64,000 nt of DNA from assembly GCA_035548835.1 (NCBI GenBank), contig DASZSB010000086.1, forward strand, positions 32,801 through 96,800, given 5' to 3'. The stretch comes from FEN-1219 sp035548835. Its GTDB lineage: Bacteria; Pseudomonadota; Gammaproteobacteria; Steroidobacterales; Rariloculaceae. This document shows positions 1 to 7,434 of the stretch, piece by piece. How positions within the stretch are numbered: position 1 is the stretch's first letter; every line of letters begins with the position of its first letter. The position numbers and the translations under genes are program-made. The notes below the pieces were generated by a model. It was not told the DNA's origin, ran no database searches, and saw nothing but the letters and a program-made list of their open reading frames with translations.

Positions 1-1573
1 GGTACCCGCCGACGTGGTGCTGGGCCAGCTCCTTCACGTATTCGGGCGACTCGATCGCGAGGTCGTAACGCACACCTGAAGCGATCAGCACCTTCTTGAT
101 GCCCGGCAGCTCGCGGGCGCGGCGGTACAGCTTGATCAGCGGCGCGTGGTTCGTGTTCAGGTTCGGGCACACGGCGGGGTACACGCACGACGGGCGCCGG
201 CAGGCCGCTTCGACCTCGCGGCTCTTGCACGCAATCCGGTACATGTTCGCCGTGGGGCCGCCCAGGTCCGAGATCACGCCGGTGAAGCCCGGCACCGTGT
301 CGCGGATCGTTTCGATCTCGCGCACGATCGAGTCCTCGCTGCGGTTCTGGATGACGCGCCCTTCATGCTCCGTGATCGAGCAGAACGTGCAGCCGCCGAA
401 GCAGCCCCGCTGGATCGTGACGGAGAACCGGATCATCTCGTAGGCCGGGATCTTCGCGTCGCCATAGGACGGATGTGGCACGCGCGCGTAGGGTAGCTCG
501 TAGATCCGATCCATCTCGGGGCTCGTGAGCGGCAGCGGCGGCGGATTGAGCCACACGTCGCTGACGCCGTGGCGTTGCACAAGCGCGCGCGCGTTGCCGG
601 CGTTCGCCTCCATGTGCAGGATGCGCGACGCGTGCGCGTACAGCACGGGGTCGTCCCGGACCTGCTCGTAGCCCGGCAGGCGGATGTAACTGCGGTCGCG
701 GTCGGCCGCGCGCACGCGCCGTGCGAAACGCACGACGTGCACGTGCGCTTCGCCGGGCGCTGCACCCGCGCCCGCGGTGGGTGCGTGCGGCGGCTGTGCG
801 GCGTACGGATCGGGGTGGCCGTCGACCGGCCCCGGTGTGTCGAGATGCGTGGAGTCGATCTCCGTCCAGTCGCCGTCCAGCGGGCCACCGAGCAGGGCGG
901 TGCCGCGCACGTTGCGGATGTCCGCCGGCTTTTCGCCGGCTGCGAGTCGATGCGCGATCTCGACGATCTGGCGCTCGCCGTTGCCGAACACGAGCAGGTC
1001 GGCACGCGAGTCGAGCAGGATCGAGCGGCGCACCTTCTCCTGCCAGTAGTCGTAATGGGCGATGCGGCGCAGGCTGGCTTCGATGCCCCCGATGACGATG
1101 GGCGTATCGGCGAACGCCTCGCGCACGCGCTGCGAATAGACGATCACGCTGCGATCGGGGCGGGCGCCGCCCGCGCCGTGCGGTGTGTAGGCGTCGTCGC
1201 TGCGCACGCGCTTGTCCGCCGTGTAGCGGTTCACCATGGAGTCCATGTTGCCGGCGGTGATGCCGAAGAAGAGGCTCGGCGTGCCGAGCTTTTCGAAGTC
1301 GGCGGTGGACCGCCAGTCCGGCTGCGCGATGATGCCCACACGGAACCCCTGCGCCTCGAGCACGCGGCCGACGATGGCCATTCCGAAGCTCGGGTGATCG
1401 ACGTAGGCGTCACCGGTCACGAGGATCACGTCGCACTGGTCCCAGCCCAGGGCGTCCATCTCGTCTCGCGACATCGGCAGGAACGGTGCCGGCGTCAGTC
1501 GGTGCGCCCAATACTTGCGGTACCCGAACAGATCGGGCGCTCTTAGCAGGGGTTGGACGGCGGTGGAATGCAT
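1..1573 (-). CDS. ygiQ: YgiQ family radical SAM protein (partial, runs off left edge)
   Basis: About 524 residues are present and the reading frame is open at the window edge, so the C-terminus is missing. The UPF0313 N-terminal domain (roughly residues 25-310, beginning PFLPMSRDEMDALGWDQCDV) is followed by the radical SAM cluster motif CFGGCTFC near residue 391, the CxxxCxxC arrangement that binds the [4Fe-4S] cluster and S-adenosylmethionine. YgiQ proteins are widespread in proteobacteria and their substrate is not established. The chosen ATG at 1573 is the only one that keeps the conserved N-terminus; there is no good ribosome binding site before it. A roughly 40-residue stretch rich in Pro, Ala and Gly near the middle looks like a lineage-specific linker. 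The family call is firm. Confidence 0.93.
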   Translation of the reverse strand, partial: MHSTAVQPLLRAPDLFGYRKYWAHRLTPAPFLPMSRDEMDALGWDQCDVILVTGDAYVDHPSFGMAIVGRVLEAQGFRVGIIAQPDWRSTADFEKLGTPSLFFGITAGNMDSMVNRYTADKRVRSDDAYTPHGAGGARPDRSVIVYSQRVREAFADTPIVIGGIEASLRRIAHYDYWQEKVRRSILLDSRADLLVFGNGERQIVEIAHRLAAGEKPADIRNVRGTALLGGPLDGDWTEIDSTHLDTPGPVDGHPDPYAAQPPHAPTAGAGAAPGEAHVHVVRFARRVRAADRDRSYIRLPGYEQVRDDPVLYAHASRILHMEANAGNARALVQRHGVSDVWLNPPPLPLTSPEMDRIYELPYARVPHPSYGDAKIPAYEMIRFSVTIQRGCFGGCTFCSITEHEGRVIQNRSEDSIVREIETIRDTVPGFTGVISDLGGPTANMYRIACKSREVEAACRRPSCVYPAVCPNLNTNHAPLIKLYRRARELPGIKKVLIASGVRYDLAIESPEYVKELAQHHVGGY

Positions 1574-1684
1574 CGGCGGCGTGGGTCGTTGCGGAGGCGT
1601 GGTGCCAGTACGGCGAGCAGGGTATCACCGCACCGGTGGGGCGGTTAGTCGAAAATACTTTACAGTGAGGTGAAGATTTCGCAC

Positions 1685-1706
1685 TGTATGTAAAGAAAAA
1701 CATACA
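1685..1706 (+). promoter_or_regulatory. Inverted repeat upstream of the membrane protein/XRE pair, candidate autoregulatory operator
   Basis: TGTATGT (1685-1691) and ACATACA (1700-1706) form a perfect 7-bp inverted repeat around an A-rich 8-base spacer, ending 13 bases before the ATG at 1720. It overlaps a second imperfect repeat, CTTTACAGTG (from 1658) against CACTGTATGTAAAG. The AT-rich composition stands out from the surrounding high-GC DNA. Since an XRE regulator is the second gene of the unit, self-regulation is a reasonable inference. Confidence 0.4.
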
Positions 1707-1719
1707 ACGAGCGCGTGCC

Positions 1720-2145
1720 ATGTCGTTCCGCGAGAAAAGCGCCTGGATCTCGCTCGTCTGCCTGCTGTTGCCGACGGTGGCGTTCACCGTCGGTCAACAC
1801 TTCCACCCGCACGACGCGCAGGGCCATGACCTCGTGAACCCTCTGCACCTGGTGCTCGCGATCCTCGGCGGGTTCCTGCTGCTGCAGGCGGTGCTGCACC
1901 TGATCGTCGTGTTGCGAGCGCCGCGAGATGCGCGCACGCCGAAGGACGAGCGCGAACGACTGATAGAGCTGCGTGCTGCGCGGGTGGGTTTCTACGCCCT
2001 CGTGATCGGCGAGTTCGTGGCGATGGCGCTGTTCCACGCGCACGGCCGTGCGTTCACGTTGATGAATACCGTGCTGCTGGCCATCCTGGTCGCATGGCTC
2101 CTGAAACTCGGCAGCGAGGTCGCGTTGTACCGGCGGGGTGGTTGA
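1720..2145 (+). CDS. Small integral membrane protein paired with an XRE regulator
   Basis: 141 residues with four hydrophobic segments (about 10-26, 42-63, 88-104 and 112-128), so probably a four-helix inner membrane protein. A polar, charged loop (RAPRDARTPKDERERLIE) separates helices 2 and 3. The stop codon ends 1 bp before the ATG of the downstream XRE regulator, so the two are translationally coupled. Pairs of a small membrane protein and a YozG-type HTH protein are common in bacteria, but the function of the membrane partner is unknown. I do not recognise a named family with certainty; it resembles the DUF2178-type group. Confidence 0.75.
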   Translation: MSFREKSAWISLVCLLLPTVAFTVGQHFHPHDAQGHDLVNPLHLVLAILGGFLLLQAVLHLIVVLRAPRDARTPKDERERLIELRAARVGFYALVIGEFVAMALFHAHGRAFTLMNTVLLAILVAWLLKLGSEVALYRRGG

Positions 2146-2146
2146 C

Positions 2147-2365
2147 ATGCCGGGTCTGCCCATCGACAACCGGATTCGCCGTTTGCGCTTCGAGCACGGC
2201 GAGATGACGCAACAGCAGCTCGCTGAGCGCATAGGGGTCACGCGGCAGACGGTCAATGCGATCGAGCTCGGCAAATACTCGCCATCGCTCGAGGTAGCCT
2301 TCCGGATCGCGGCGGTGTTCGGTGTGCCGCTGGAGCAGGTCTTCCAGTATCGCCACTCTGACTAG
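2147..2365 (+). CDS. XRE/Cro-family helix-turn-helix regulator
   Basis: 72 residues made almost wholly of one HTH_3 domain: the segment MTQQQLAERIGVTRQTVNAI is the classic helix-turn-helix, followed by the ELGKYSPSLEVAF and IAAVFGVPLEQVF hallmarks of the small YozG-like regulators. The ATG at 2147 was preferred because it lies directly after the upstream stop codon with GGGG eight bases before it; a GTG at 2138 in the same frame would overlap the upstream gene. It likely binds the inverted repeat at 1685-1706 and controls its own membrane partner. Confidence 0.88.
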   Translation: MPGLPIDNRIRRLRFEHGEMTQQQLAERIGVTRQTVNAIELGKYSPSLEVAFRIAAVFGVPLEQVFQYRHSD

Positions 2366-2429
2366 CTGGCTGGCGCCTGCGCAGGAAGCTCCTTACTGTG
2401 GCGGCTCCGAGTCAGCCGTACGAGGGGCG

Positions 2430-2996
2430 ATGACGGTCTTCATATCGATGCTGCGCGCCGTCAACGTGGGCGGCACGAGCCGGATCAGGATGGAACCGCT
2501 GCGCACGGCCTACGAAGCCATGGGATTCAGGGACGTGCGCTCGCTGCTGCAGAGCGGCAACGTGCTGTTCCGCAGCAGCGTCAGGGACCGTGCGCAGCTC
2601 TCCCGGCGAATCGGTCAGGAGCTCGAACGGCGGTTCGGGCTCGAGATCGAGGTCGTGATCCGCACGCTGGCGGAGCTCGAGAGCATCTTCGAGCGCAGCC
2701 CGGTGCTGTCCCCGCAGGCGGACCCCGCCAAGCTGCTCGTGATGTTCCTCGCCGGCGTGCCGGCTGCCCAGGCCCAGGCCCGGCTCGCCAGGTCTCACAA
2801 AGGGCCGGAGATGCTCGAGATCCGTGGCCCCGAGGTGTACCTCTACTATCCCGACGGCGTCGGCCGCTCGAGACTCACCGCTGCCGTGATCGAGAGCCAT
2901 CTCGAGGTCGCCGGCACCGCCCGCAACTGGAACACGCTGACGAAGCTGCTCGAAGCCGCGCGCGAGATCGAACGGGGCGCGCCGGCGGCACGGTAA
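2430..2996 (+). CDS. DUF1697 family protein
   Basis: 188 residues. The N-terminus TVFISMLRAVNVGGTSRIRM and the SLLQSGNVLFRS block are characteristic of DUF1697, a widespread single-domain family of unknown function; the length matches the usual 175-190 residues. The ATG at 2430 is preceded by GAGGGG at about 7 bases, and it begins right at the conserved domain. It stands alone between the XRE gene and the DUF4389 gene, all on the plus strand with gaps of about 35-65 bp. No catalytic residues can be named. Confidence 0.87.
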   Translation: MTVFISMLRAVNVGGTSRIRMEPLRTAYEAMGFRDVRSLLQSGNVLFRSSVRDRAQLSRRIGQELERRFGLEIEVVIRTLAELESIFERSPVLSPQADPAKLLVMFLAGVPAAQAQARLARSHKGPEMLEIRGPEVYLYYPDGVGRSRLTAAVIESHLEVAGTARNWNTLTKLLEAAREIERGAPAAR

Positions 2997-3031
2997 TATC
3001 ACCACACGATCCACTGCGAGGGGCTCGAGCC

Positions 3032-3367
3032 ATGACCGAGGAGTCTGGTGACCGTTCGTCGTCCGATCAGCCGCGGCCGCTCGAGGAACACCTGACCGCG
3101 CGTTCCACCTGGTTGCGCCTGGTATTCATGATCGTGCTCGGTATCTGCCACGAGCTCGCGCGCCTCGTGGGTGCGGTGGTCGTGATCCTGCAGTTCCTGC
3201 ACGTGCTGTTCACGGGCGCGCCGAACGACCGACTGAAGGACGTGGGTCTGTCGCTCGCGCAGTACGTGCGGCAGGTCATCGAGTACCTGACCTTCAACAC
3301 CGAGGTGCGACCGTTCCCGTTCGATGCGGAATGGCCCGCGCCGCGGCCGCCGCAGTCCCGCTCATAG
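3032..3367 (+). CDS. DUF4389 domain membrane protein
   Basis: 111 residues. A hydrophobic region at about residues 28-62 forms one or two membrane segments, followed by FTGAPNDRLKDVGLSLAQYV and the terminal FLTFNTE-RPFPF pattern typical of the DUF4389 family, where a short polar tail follows the membrane part. The function of the family is not established. The last 6 bp overlap the convergent gene on the minus strand. Confidence 0.82.
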   Translation: MTEESGDRSSSDQPRPLEEHLTARSTWLRLVFMIVLGICHELARLVGAVVVILQFLHVLFTGAPNDRLKDVGLSLAQYVRQVIEYLTFNTEVRPFPFDAEWPAPRPPQSRS

Positions 3368-4306
3368 GCGATCGAGCCAGCGGCCGGTCGTCGTTTCACG
3401 CCGGCTGTCGAACGCGGCGCGTGCAGCGTGCGTGTAGGGTGTGAGCTGACGCACGCCGTAGCGCACGAAGCCGGCCGTGTGCATCTCCCGCAGCGACTGC
3501 CTGTAGTGCGCGAGCAGCGCGCCCGACAGCGCCGTGCCGCCGTGCTTCAGGACGATCGCGGCCGAGCGCGACAGGACGCGCGCCCGCTCGGGCAGCTCGC
3601 TGACGGCGGATACCGCGAGCAGGGACGATACCTCGAACACCGAGCGGCCTTCGTCGTGCGCCGTGATGCGGAGGTCCCGCCACAGGCCGGTCACCGCGGT
3701 GGGCAAGGGCAGCTGCGGCGTGGGCAGGTGTCGCGCCTCGGCCGCGAAGCGTGACCACTCGCGCCGCAGGCTCGCAACGTCGAGCGGCGGCATCGCCACC
3801 GTGTCGGCCAGGTGCGCGGCGCTGCGCTCGAGGCCCGCCAGCAGCTGCTCCATCGACGCGAACGTGCTGCCGGCTTCGAGCAGCCCTTCGCGTTGCAATT
3901 CTGCGGCGATGCCCGGAATGATGCGCCGGCCGAATCCGCAGACGTCGGCCAGCGCGGCGAGCACCCAGACCGGCGACGCGCGAAACGCCAGGATGCCCAT
4001 GATCTCGATACCGTTGCCGGCCGTGCGCCGCGCGAGGAAGTTCTGGCCGATCTCCTCGTCGGTAGGGGCGACCCCGCGAACCTGACCGACGTCGGCCAGC
4101 AGGAATTTGAGCGGCACGTCGACGAGATTGCGGTACAGCCGGCCGCGGCGCAGCCCGACCGGCAGCGCTACGACGGCCACCTCGTGCACGACGCCGGCGG
4201 TCAATGCGGATGCCGAGCGCACGAGACGCTCGGGCAGTGATGCGACGTAGCGAACGCCGGGGCGTCTGCCGAAGCGCCGAAGGCGATCCTTCACGGCCAT
4301 GGCCAC
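3362..4306 (-). CDS. Hypothetical protein, EcsC-like in places
   Basis: 314 residues, no clear signal peptide. Moderately hydrophobic segments rich in Ala, Val and Leu alternate with Arg-rich stretches; the central block FLARRTAGNGIEIMGILAFR followed by ASPVWVLAALADVCG reads like the glycine/alanine-rich membrane-associated motif of EcsC-related proteins, but I cannot confirm that family from sequence alone. Start is uncertain: ATG at 4306 or 4300, neither with a strong ribosome binding site. Coding is supported by consistent codon use and absence of a competing frame on the plus strand. Confidence 0.6.
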   Translation of the reverse strand: MAMAVKDRLRRFGRRPGVRYVASLPERLVRSASALTAGVVHEVAVVALPVGLRRGRLYRNLVDVPLKFLLADVGQVRGVAPTDEEIGQNFLARRTAGNGIEIMGILAFRASPVWVLAALADVCGFGRRIIPGIAAELQREGLLEAGSTFASMEQLLAGLERSAAHLADTVAMPPLDVASLRREWSRFAAEARHLPTPQLPLPTAVTGLWRDLRITAHDEGRSVFEVSSLLAVSAVSELPERARVLSRSAAIVLKHGGTALSGALLAHYRQSLREMHTAGFVRYGVRQLTPYTHAARAAFDSRRETTTGRWLDRL

Positions 4307-4391
4307 ACCGTATCACGGCGGCGAATTGCCGCGCGTTGCACTTGCGTTTTTCCCCGCTCTTAGAGACGCTTACCGAAGGTCCAACAGCCCG

Positions 4392-4404
4392 AAGGAGGTG
4401 ATCC
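4392..4404 (+). promoter_or_regulatory. Full-length Shine-Dalgarno matching the 16S rRNA 3' end
   Basis: AAGGAGGTGATCC is the exact complement of the 3' tail of 16S rRNA (GGATCACCTCCTT), 13 of 13 positions, and ends 1 base before the ATG at 4406; the core GGAGG ends 7 bases before it. No other gene in this window has a site approaching this length. Confidence 0.75.
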
Positions 4405-4405
4405 C

Positions 4406-4477
4406 ATGTCTAGTGAGATTCTTGGGGTTTCAGTACGTTGTGAGTGCCGTCCGCAAGGCGAGGTACTTAGCAACTGA
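4406..4477 (+). CDS. Putative 23-residue small protein or leader peptide
   Basis: ATG to TGA, 23 codons, beginning MSSEILGVSV and ending EVLSN, with two cysteines at positions 12 and 14. The support is the extreme ribosome binding site in front of it and the factor-independent terminator-like hairpin 28 bases after the stop, which together make a self-contained mini-gene. A TTGCAC element at 4336-4341 could be a -35 box, but the -10 is poor. The peptide matches nothing I recognise. It could be a true small protein, a leader peptide, or a translated part of a regulatory RNA; the segment can also pair GGGGTTTCAG (about 4423) with TTGAGACCCC (about 4487). Confidence 0.5.
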   Translation: MSSEILGVSVRCECRPQGEVLSN

Positions 4478-4504
4478 CCCTTAGGGTTGAGACCCCGTCT
4501 CACG

Positions 4505-4535
4505 GAGGGCCGCCGAGCGCGGCCCTCTCTATTTG
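4505..4535 (+). terminator. Terminator-like hairpin after the 23-codon ORF
   Basis: GAGGGCCG (4505-4512) pairs perfectly with CGGCCCTC (4520-4527) around a 7-base loop, followed by TCTATTTG. The T-tract is weak, so termination efficiency is uncertain. From here to about 4670 I see no further gene or signal. Confidence 0.55.
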
Positions 4536-4673
4536 TGAGGCTGCGTTTCGTCGCACAGCGTTACGTTTTTGAACCAACATCTGGCCGGATCGGCCATGCA
4601 ACGCGCGAGCGGCTCTCATGCCGCGAGTCGCGGGTGCCCGACCCGCCAAGGCGGCGGTCGAGGTCCGCGCAAC

Positions 4674-4690
4674 TGGCACGAATCCTGCTA
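4674..4690 (+). promoter_or_regulatory. Sigma-54 promoter facing a non-coding segment
   Basis: TGGCACGAATCCTGCTA has the GG (4675-4676) and GC (4687-4688) pairs with exactly 10 bases between, and TGGCACG is a perfect -24 element; the -12 element has CTGC, as in some known nif promoters. The predicted start of transcription, about 12 bases past the GC, is 4698-4700. No open reading frame of credible coding character follows for 300 bp. Confidence 0.65.
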
Positions 4691-4698
4691 ATGACACA

Positions 4699-4800
4699 GC
4701 GGGTCTCCCGTCGTGAGCTCTGCAGAGGTCTGACCAACCGAACCGAGCCGCCTGCTGTGTTTCCTCCCCGATACTCAACGGCAGCCGGCGGGAGACCCGC
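4699..4800 (+). ncRNA. Candidate sigma-54-dependent structured small RNA
   Basis: The first 12 bases after the predicted transcription start (4699-4710, GCGGGTCTCCCG) are the exact reverse complement of 4789-4800 (CGGGAGACCCGC), so a transcript would close on itself in a 12-bp stem enclosing 78 bases that contain GACCAACCGAACCGAG. A smaller hairpin, GGGACG/CGTCCC at about 4823-4837 followed by AGTTTGC, could be part of the 3' end. No classical poly-U terminator is visible, and it is not 6S, SRP, tmRNA or RNase P RNA by inspection. From 4801 to 5020 nothing else is recognisable. Confidence 0.4.
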
Positions 4801-5020
4801 CTTAAGCGCCGGTCGCGAATCCGGGACGGCGCGTCCCAGTTTGCAGGCTGAACCAACCGCGCGGCACGCCGGTCAATATGTCTCGTAGCGCCGGCCGGCG
4901 CGGCCGCCAATCGAAGGCCAGACGTGACGGAAGTCCGCGCTCGGATTGGCAATTTCCCGGCATGACGAGCAAAATATGATTTTGGGCCGCGCACTTGCGT
5001 GGTCCGCGGACGGAGAACGT

Positions 5021-5233
5021 ATGGGCGCACTTAGCATCTGGCACTGGCTGGTCGTTTTGCTGATCGTCGCGATGATCTTCGGCACGAAGCGCCTGAAGGA
5101 CATCGGTGGCGATCTGGGTGGCGCCGTCAAGAGCTTTCGCAAGGCCATGAGCCAGGTGGAAGAAGACGAAAACGCGGGTCCTCCGAAGCAGCTGACGCGC
5201 GAAGAGCCCCAAGAAAACCAGGAAAAGAAGTAA
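5021..5233 (+). CDS. tatA: Sec-independent protein translocase subunit TatA
   Basis: 70 residues with the standard TatA/TatE plan: a single N-terminal membrane helix (SIWHWLVVLLIVAMIFG, about 5-21), the FG hinge, the amphipathic helix TKRLKDIGGDLGGAVKSFRK, and a charged tail rich in Glu and Lys. TatA oligomers form the passage through which folded twin-arginine precursors cross the inner membrane. The ATG at 5021 has GGAG about 6 bases upstream and starts at the conserved N-terminus. It is not followed by tatB and tatC; secF comes next after 75 bp, which is an unusual arrangement. Confidence 0.93.
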   Translation: MGALSIWHWLVVLLIVAMIFGTKRLKDIGGDLGGAVKSFRKAMSQVEEDENAGPPKQLTREEPQENQEKK

Positions 5234-5308
5234 ACTCCCTGCCCGGCGTGGGCTGCGAACCTCCGGGTCGTCGCCCGCGCTCCATTCCTGTCGCGCGAAC
5301 GTTCAGCT

Positions 5309-6229
5309 ATGCAGTGGCGCACGCCTAATTTCAATTTCGTCAAATGGCGTCGAGTTGCGATGATCGGCTCGACGATCGCGAACCTCATCGCGATCGGGGC
5401 CATCATCCATGGCCTGAACTACGGCGTCGACTTCACGGGCGGTGTCGTCGTCGAGGCTTCCTATACGTCGCCGGCCAATCTCGACGCGATCCGCACGGGT
5501 CTCGAGGGCGCCGGATTCCAGTCGGTTCAGGTGCAGAATTTCGGTTCGACTTCGGACGTCATGATCCGGCTGCCGCCGATCGGCGAGCGCAGCACCGTTG
5601 CGGTGCAGGATCAGGTCGTGTCCGTGCTGAAGACCGCGGGCTCCGACGTTACCCTGAAGCGGCTCGAAAACATCGGCCCGCAGGTCGGCGAGGACCTCGC
5701 GCAGCAGGGCTTCCTCGCCATGGTGTTCGCCCTCGCCATGGTCTTCATCTACGTCATGGTGCGTTTCCGCTGGAAGCTCGCGCTCGGCGCCATCGTCGCG
5801 ACGCTGCATGACGTGCTGATCACGGCCGGTGCATTCGCGGTGTTCGGCTGGCAATTCGACCTGACGGTGCTCGGTTCGATCCTCGCGGTGCTCGGCTATT
5901 CGCTGAACGACACGATCGTCATCTACGACCGTATCCGCGACAACTTCCGCAGCATGCGTCGCAGCGCGCCGGAGGCGATCGTCAACACATCGGTCAACCA
6001 GACGCTGTCGCGTACGGTCATCACCAGCGGCACGACGTTGCTGACGGTCATCGCGCTGTTCCTGTTCGGCGGCGACGCCCTGAAGGGCTTCTCGCTCGCG
6101 CTGATCATCGGCATCGTCGTCGGCACCTACTCGTCCGTGTACGTGGCGAGCTCGATGGCGCTCGTGCTGAACATCGTGCCGGCCGATTTCACCGAAACCA
6201 AGACCGAAAGGGTCGACGAGCTGCCCTAG
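5309..6229 (+). CDS. secF: Protein translocase subunit SecF
   Basis: 306 residues, the usual length. The first membrane helix (about 18-37) is followed by the signature YGVDFTGGVVVE, a periplasmic domain, then five membrane helices with VLGYSLNDTIVIYDRIRDN, the conserved RND-superfamily segment of SecF. With SecD it uses the proton gradient to aid late steps of Sec export. secF normally lies directly after secD (and yajC); here the gene before it is tatA and no secD is present in the window. The ribosome binding site is weak. Confidence 0.95.
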   Translation: MQWRTPNFNFVKWRRVAMIGSTIANLIAIGAIIHGLNYGVDFTGGVVVEASYTSPANLDAIRTGLEGAGFQSVQVQNFGSTSDVMIRLPPIGERSTVAVQDQVVSVLKTAGSDVTLKRLENIGPQVGEDLAQQGFLAMVFALAMVFIYVMVRFRWKLALGAIVATLHDVLITAGAFAVFGWQFDLTVLGSILAVLGYSLNDTIVIYDRIRDNFRSMRRSAPEAIVNTSVNQTLSRTVITSGTTLLTVIALFLFGGDALKGFSLALIIGIVVGTYSSVYVASSMALVLNIVPADFTETKTERVDELP

Positions 6230-6248
6230 GCGGGCGTCACGTCCCGTC

Positions 6249-6803
6249 GTGCGGCCGACCGAAGCGCGCGTATACCTCGAGGCCCCGAGCGCCCGCCGCG
6301 AGCGGGACTATCTCGATGCCTGCCTTCGCAGCCGCGCGCTGCACCGCGGCTTGGTGGCTCCCGGTCCAGGCCCCGCCCGGTACGCCGAGTTCCTCGATCG
6401 CGCTGGCCGTCCCGACCGGCGCTCGTTCTTCGTGATCGCGGCCGCGACGGCAGAGCTCGCGGGCGTCGTCGAGATCCTCGACATGCTGCCCGAGCCGGCG
6501 CTCGCGGGACGCCTCGCGTACTGCGCATTCGTGCCGCACGCAGGGACGGGGCTCATGTGCGAGGGTGTGCGGTTGGCCGTGGACGCCGCGTTTCGCGACG
6601 TCGGCCTGGCCCGGCTCGCGGCCGATATCGAGCCCGGCAACCGGCGCTCACGCGCTCTCGCGCAGCGCCTGGGATTCCGCTGCGATCAGGCCCGGCGCGT
6701 CAGCCTTAAGATCGGCACCCGGTGGCGCGATCACGAACGGTGGCTGTTGGAACGGGCCGACTGGCCGGGCGCGGTCACGACGCCGACGTGCGCGCGTAGC
6801 TGA
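6249..6803 (+). CDS. GNAT family N-acetyltransferase
   Basis: 184 residues with the RimJ/RimL-like layout: an N-terminal strand beginning RVYLEAPSARRERDYL, an acetyl-CoA binding region around GLMCEGVRLAVDAAF, and ADIEPGNRRSRALAQRLGF, the N-x-x-S-x-x-x-x-x-x-x-GF pattern typical of this group. The acceptor is unknown. It starts 19 bp after secF and its 3' end overlaps the convergent Lrp gene by 29 bp. Confidence 0.85.
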   Translation: MRPTEARVYLEAPSARRERDYLDACLRSRALHRGLVAPGPGPARYAEFLDRAGRPDRRSFFVIAAATAELAGVVEILDMLPEPALAGRLAYCAFVPHAGTGLMCEGVRLAVDAAFRDVGLARLAADIEPGNRRSRALAQRLGFRCDQARRVSLKIGTRWRDHERWLLERADWPGAVTTPTCARS

Positions 6804-7266
6804 GCGGCAGCGCGGTGGTATCGACGGCCTTGCGCAGCACGAACGACGAGTGCACGCCGATCACGCCTTCGATGCGCGTGATCTTCGTGAGCAGGAAACG
6901 CTGATACTCGTCCATGTTCGGCACCGTGATCTTCAGCTGGTAGTCCGCTTCCTGGCCCGTGATGAGATAACACTCCTGCACCTCGGGATACGTGCGCACG
7001 GCGTTCTCGAACTGCGCGAAGCGCTCCGGCGTGTGCCGGTCCATGCGGATGTGGATCAGCACCGTCAGATCGAGGCCGATGGCGCGCGGCTCGAGGCGTA
7101 CGACGCGCTCGCGAATGACGCCGGCCGTCTCGAGCCGATGAATGCGCCGCGAGCAGGGGGACGCGGACAGGCCGACGCGGTCGGCGACCTCCTGGTTGCT
7201 CAAACCGCCGTTGGCTTGCAGCTCGGCCAGGATCTTGAGGTCGAAGGAATCGAGTTTTTCCGACAT
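6775..7266 (-). CDS. Lrp/AsnC family transcriptional regulator
   Basis: 163 residues: an N-terminal HTH (LDSFDLKILAELQANGGLSN through RVGLSASPCSRRIHRLE, about 5-52) and a C-terminal RAM ligand-binding domain (about 70-145, with VQECYLITGQEADYQLKI). The gene is divergent from leuA, with 168 bp between the two starts, so control of leucine synthesis or of itself is a natural inference. The intergenic DNA contains AT-rich stretches (about 7285-7350) suited to Lrp binding, but no clear 15-bp motif can be asserted. Confidence 0.92.
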   Translation of the reverse strand: MSEKLDSFDLKILAELQANGGLSNQEVADRVGLSASPCSRRIHRLETAGVIRERVVRLEPRAIGLDLTVLIHIRMDRHTPERFAQFENAVRTYPEVQECYLITGQEADYQLKITVPNMDEYQRFLLTKITRIEGVIGVHSSFVLRKAVDTTALPLSYARTSAS

Positions 7267-7434
7267 CCCGCAATCCTACGTCATGAAATCCGAAAAATCC
7301 GCATGATTCGTGCGTAAAACCCCGGATAGCGGGAAAAATAGACCGATTCTGCCACCGCAACCGGCCTAGAATGGCGCTTCTCGGAGTGAGGGCTGCGCAG
7401 GTGGCCCCTCCGCCGCAATTCGAGGACCGTCGTC

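Noticed and set aside
4392..4404. Possibility that the anti-SD complement is a remnant of antisense 16S rRNA
   Set aside because: Complementarity stops at the 13-nt tail; flanking bases do not continue into helix 45 sequence, and a start codon follows at the right distance.
4487..5030. Open frames on both strands between the 23-codon ORF and tatA
   Set aside because: Composition is Arg/Ser/Pro-rich with no domain, and the segment contains the sigma-54 promoter and stem structure; treated as non-coding.
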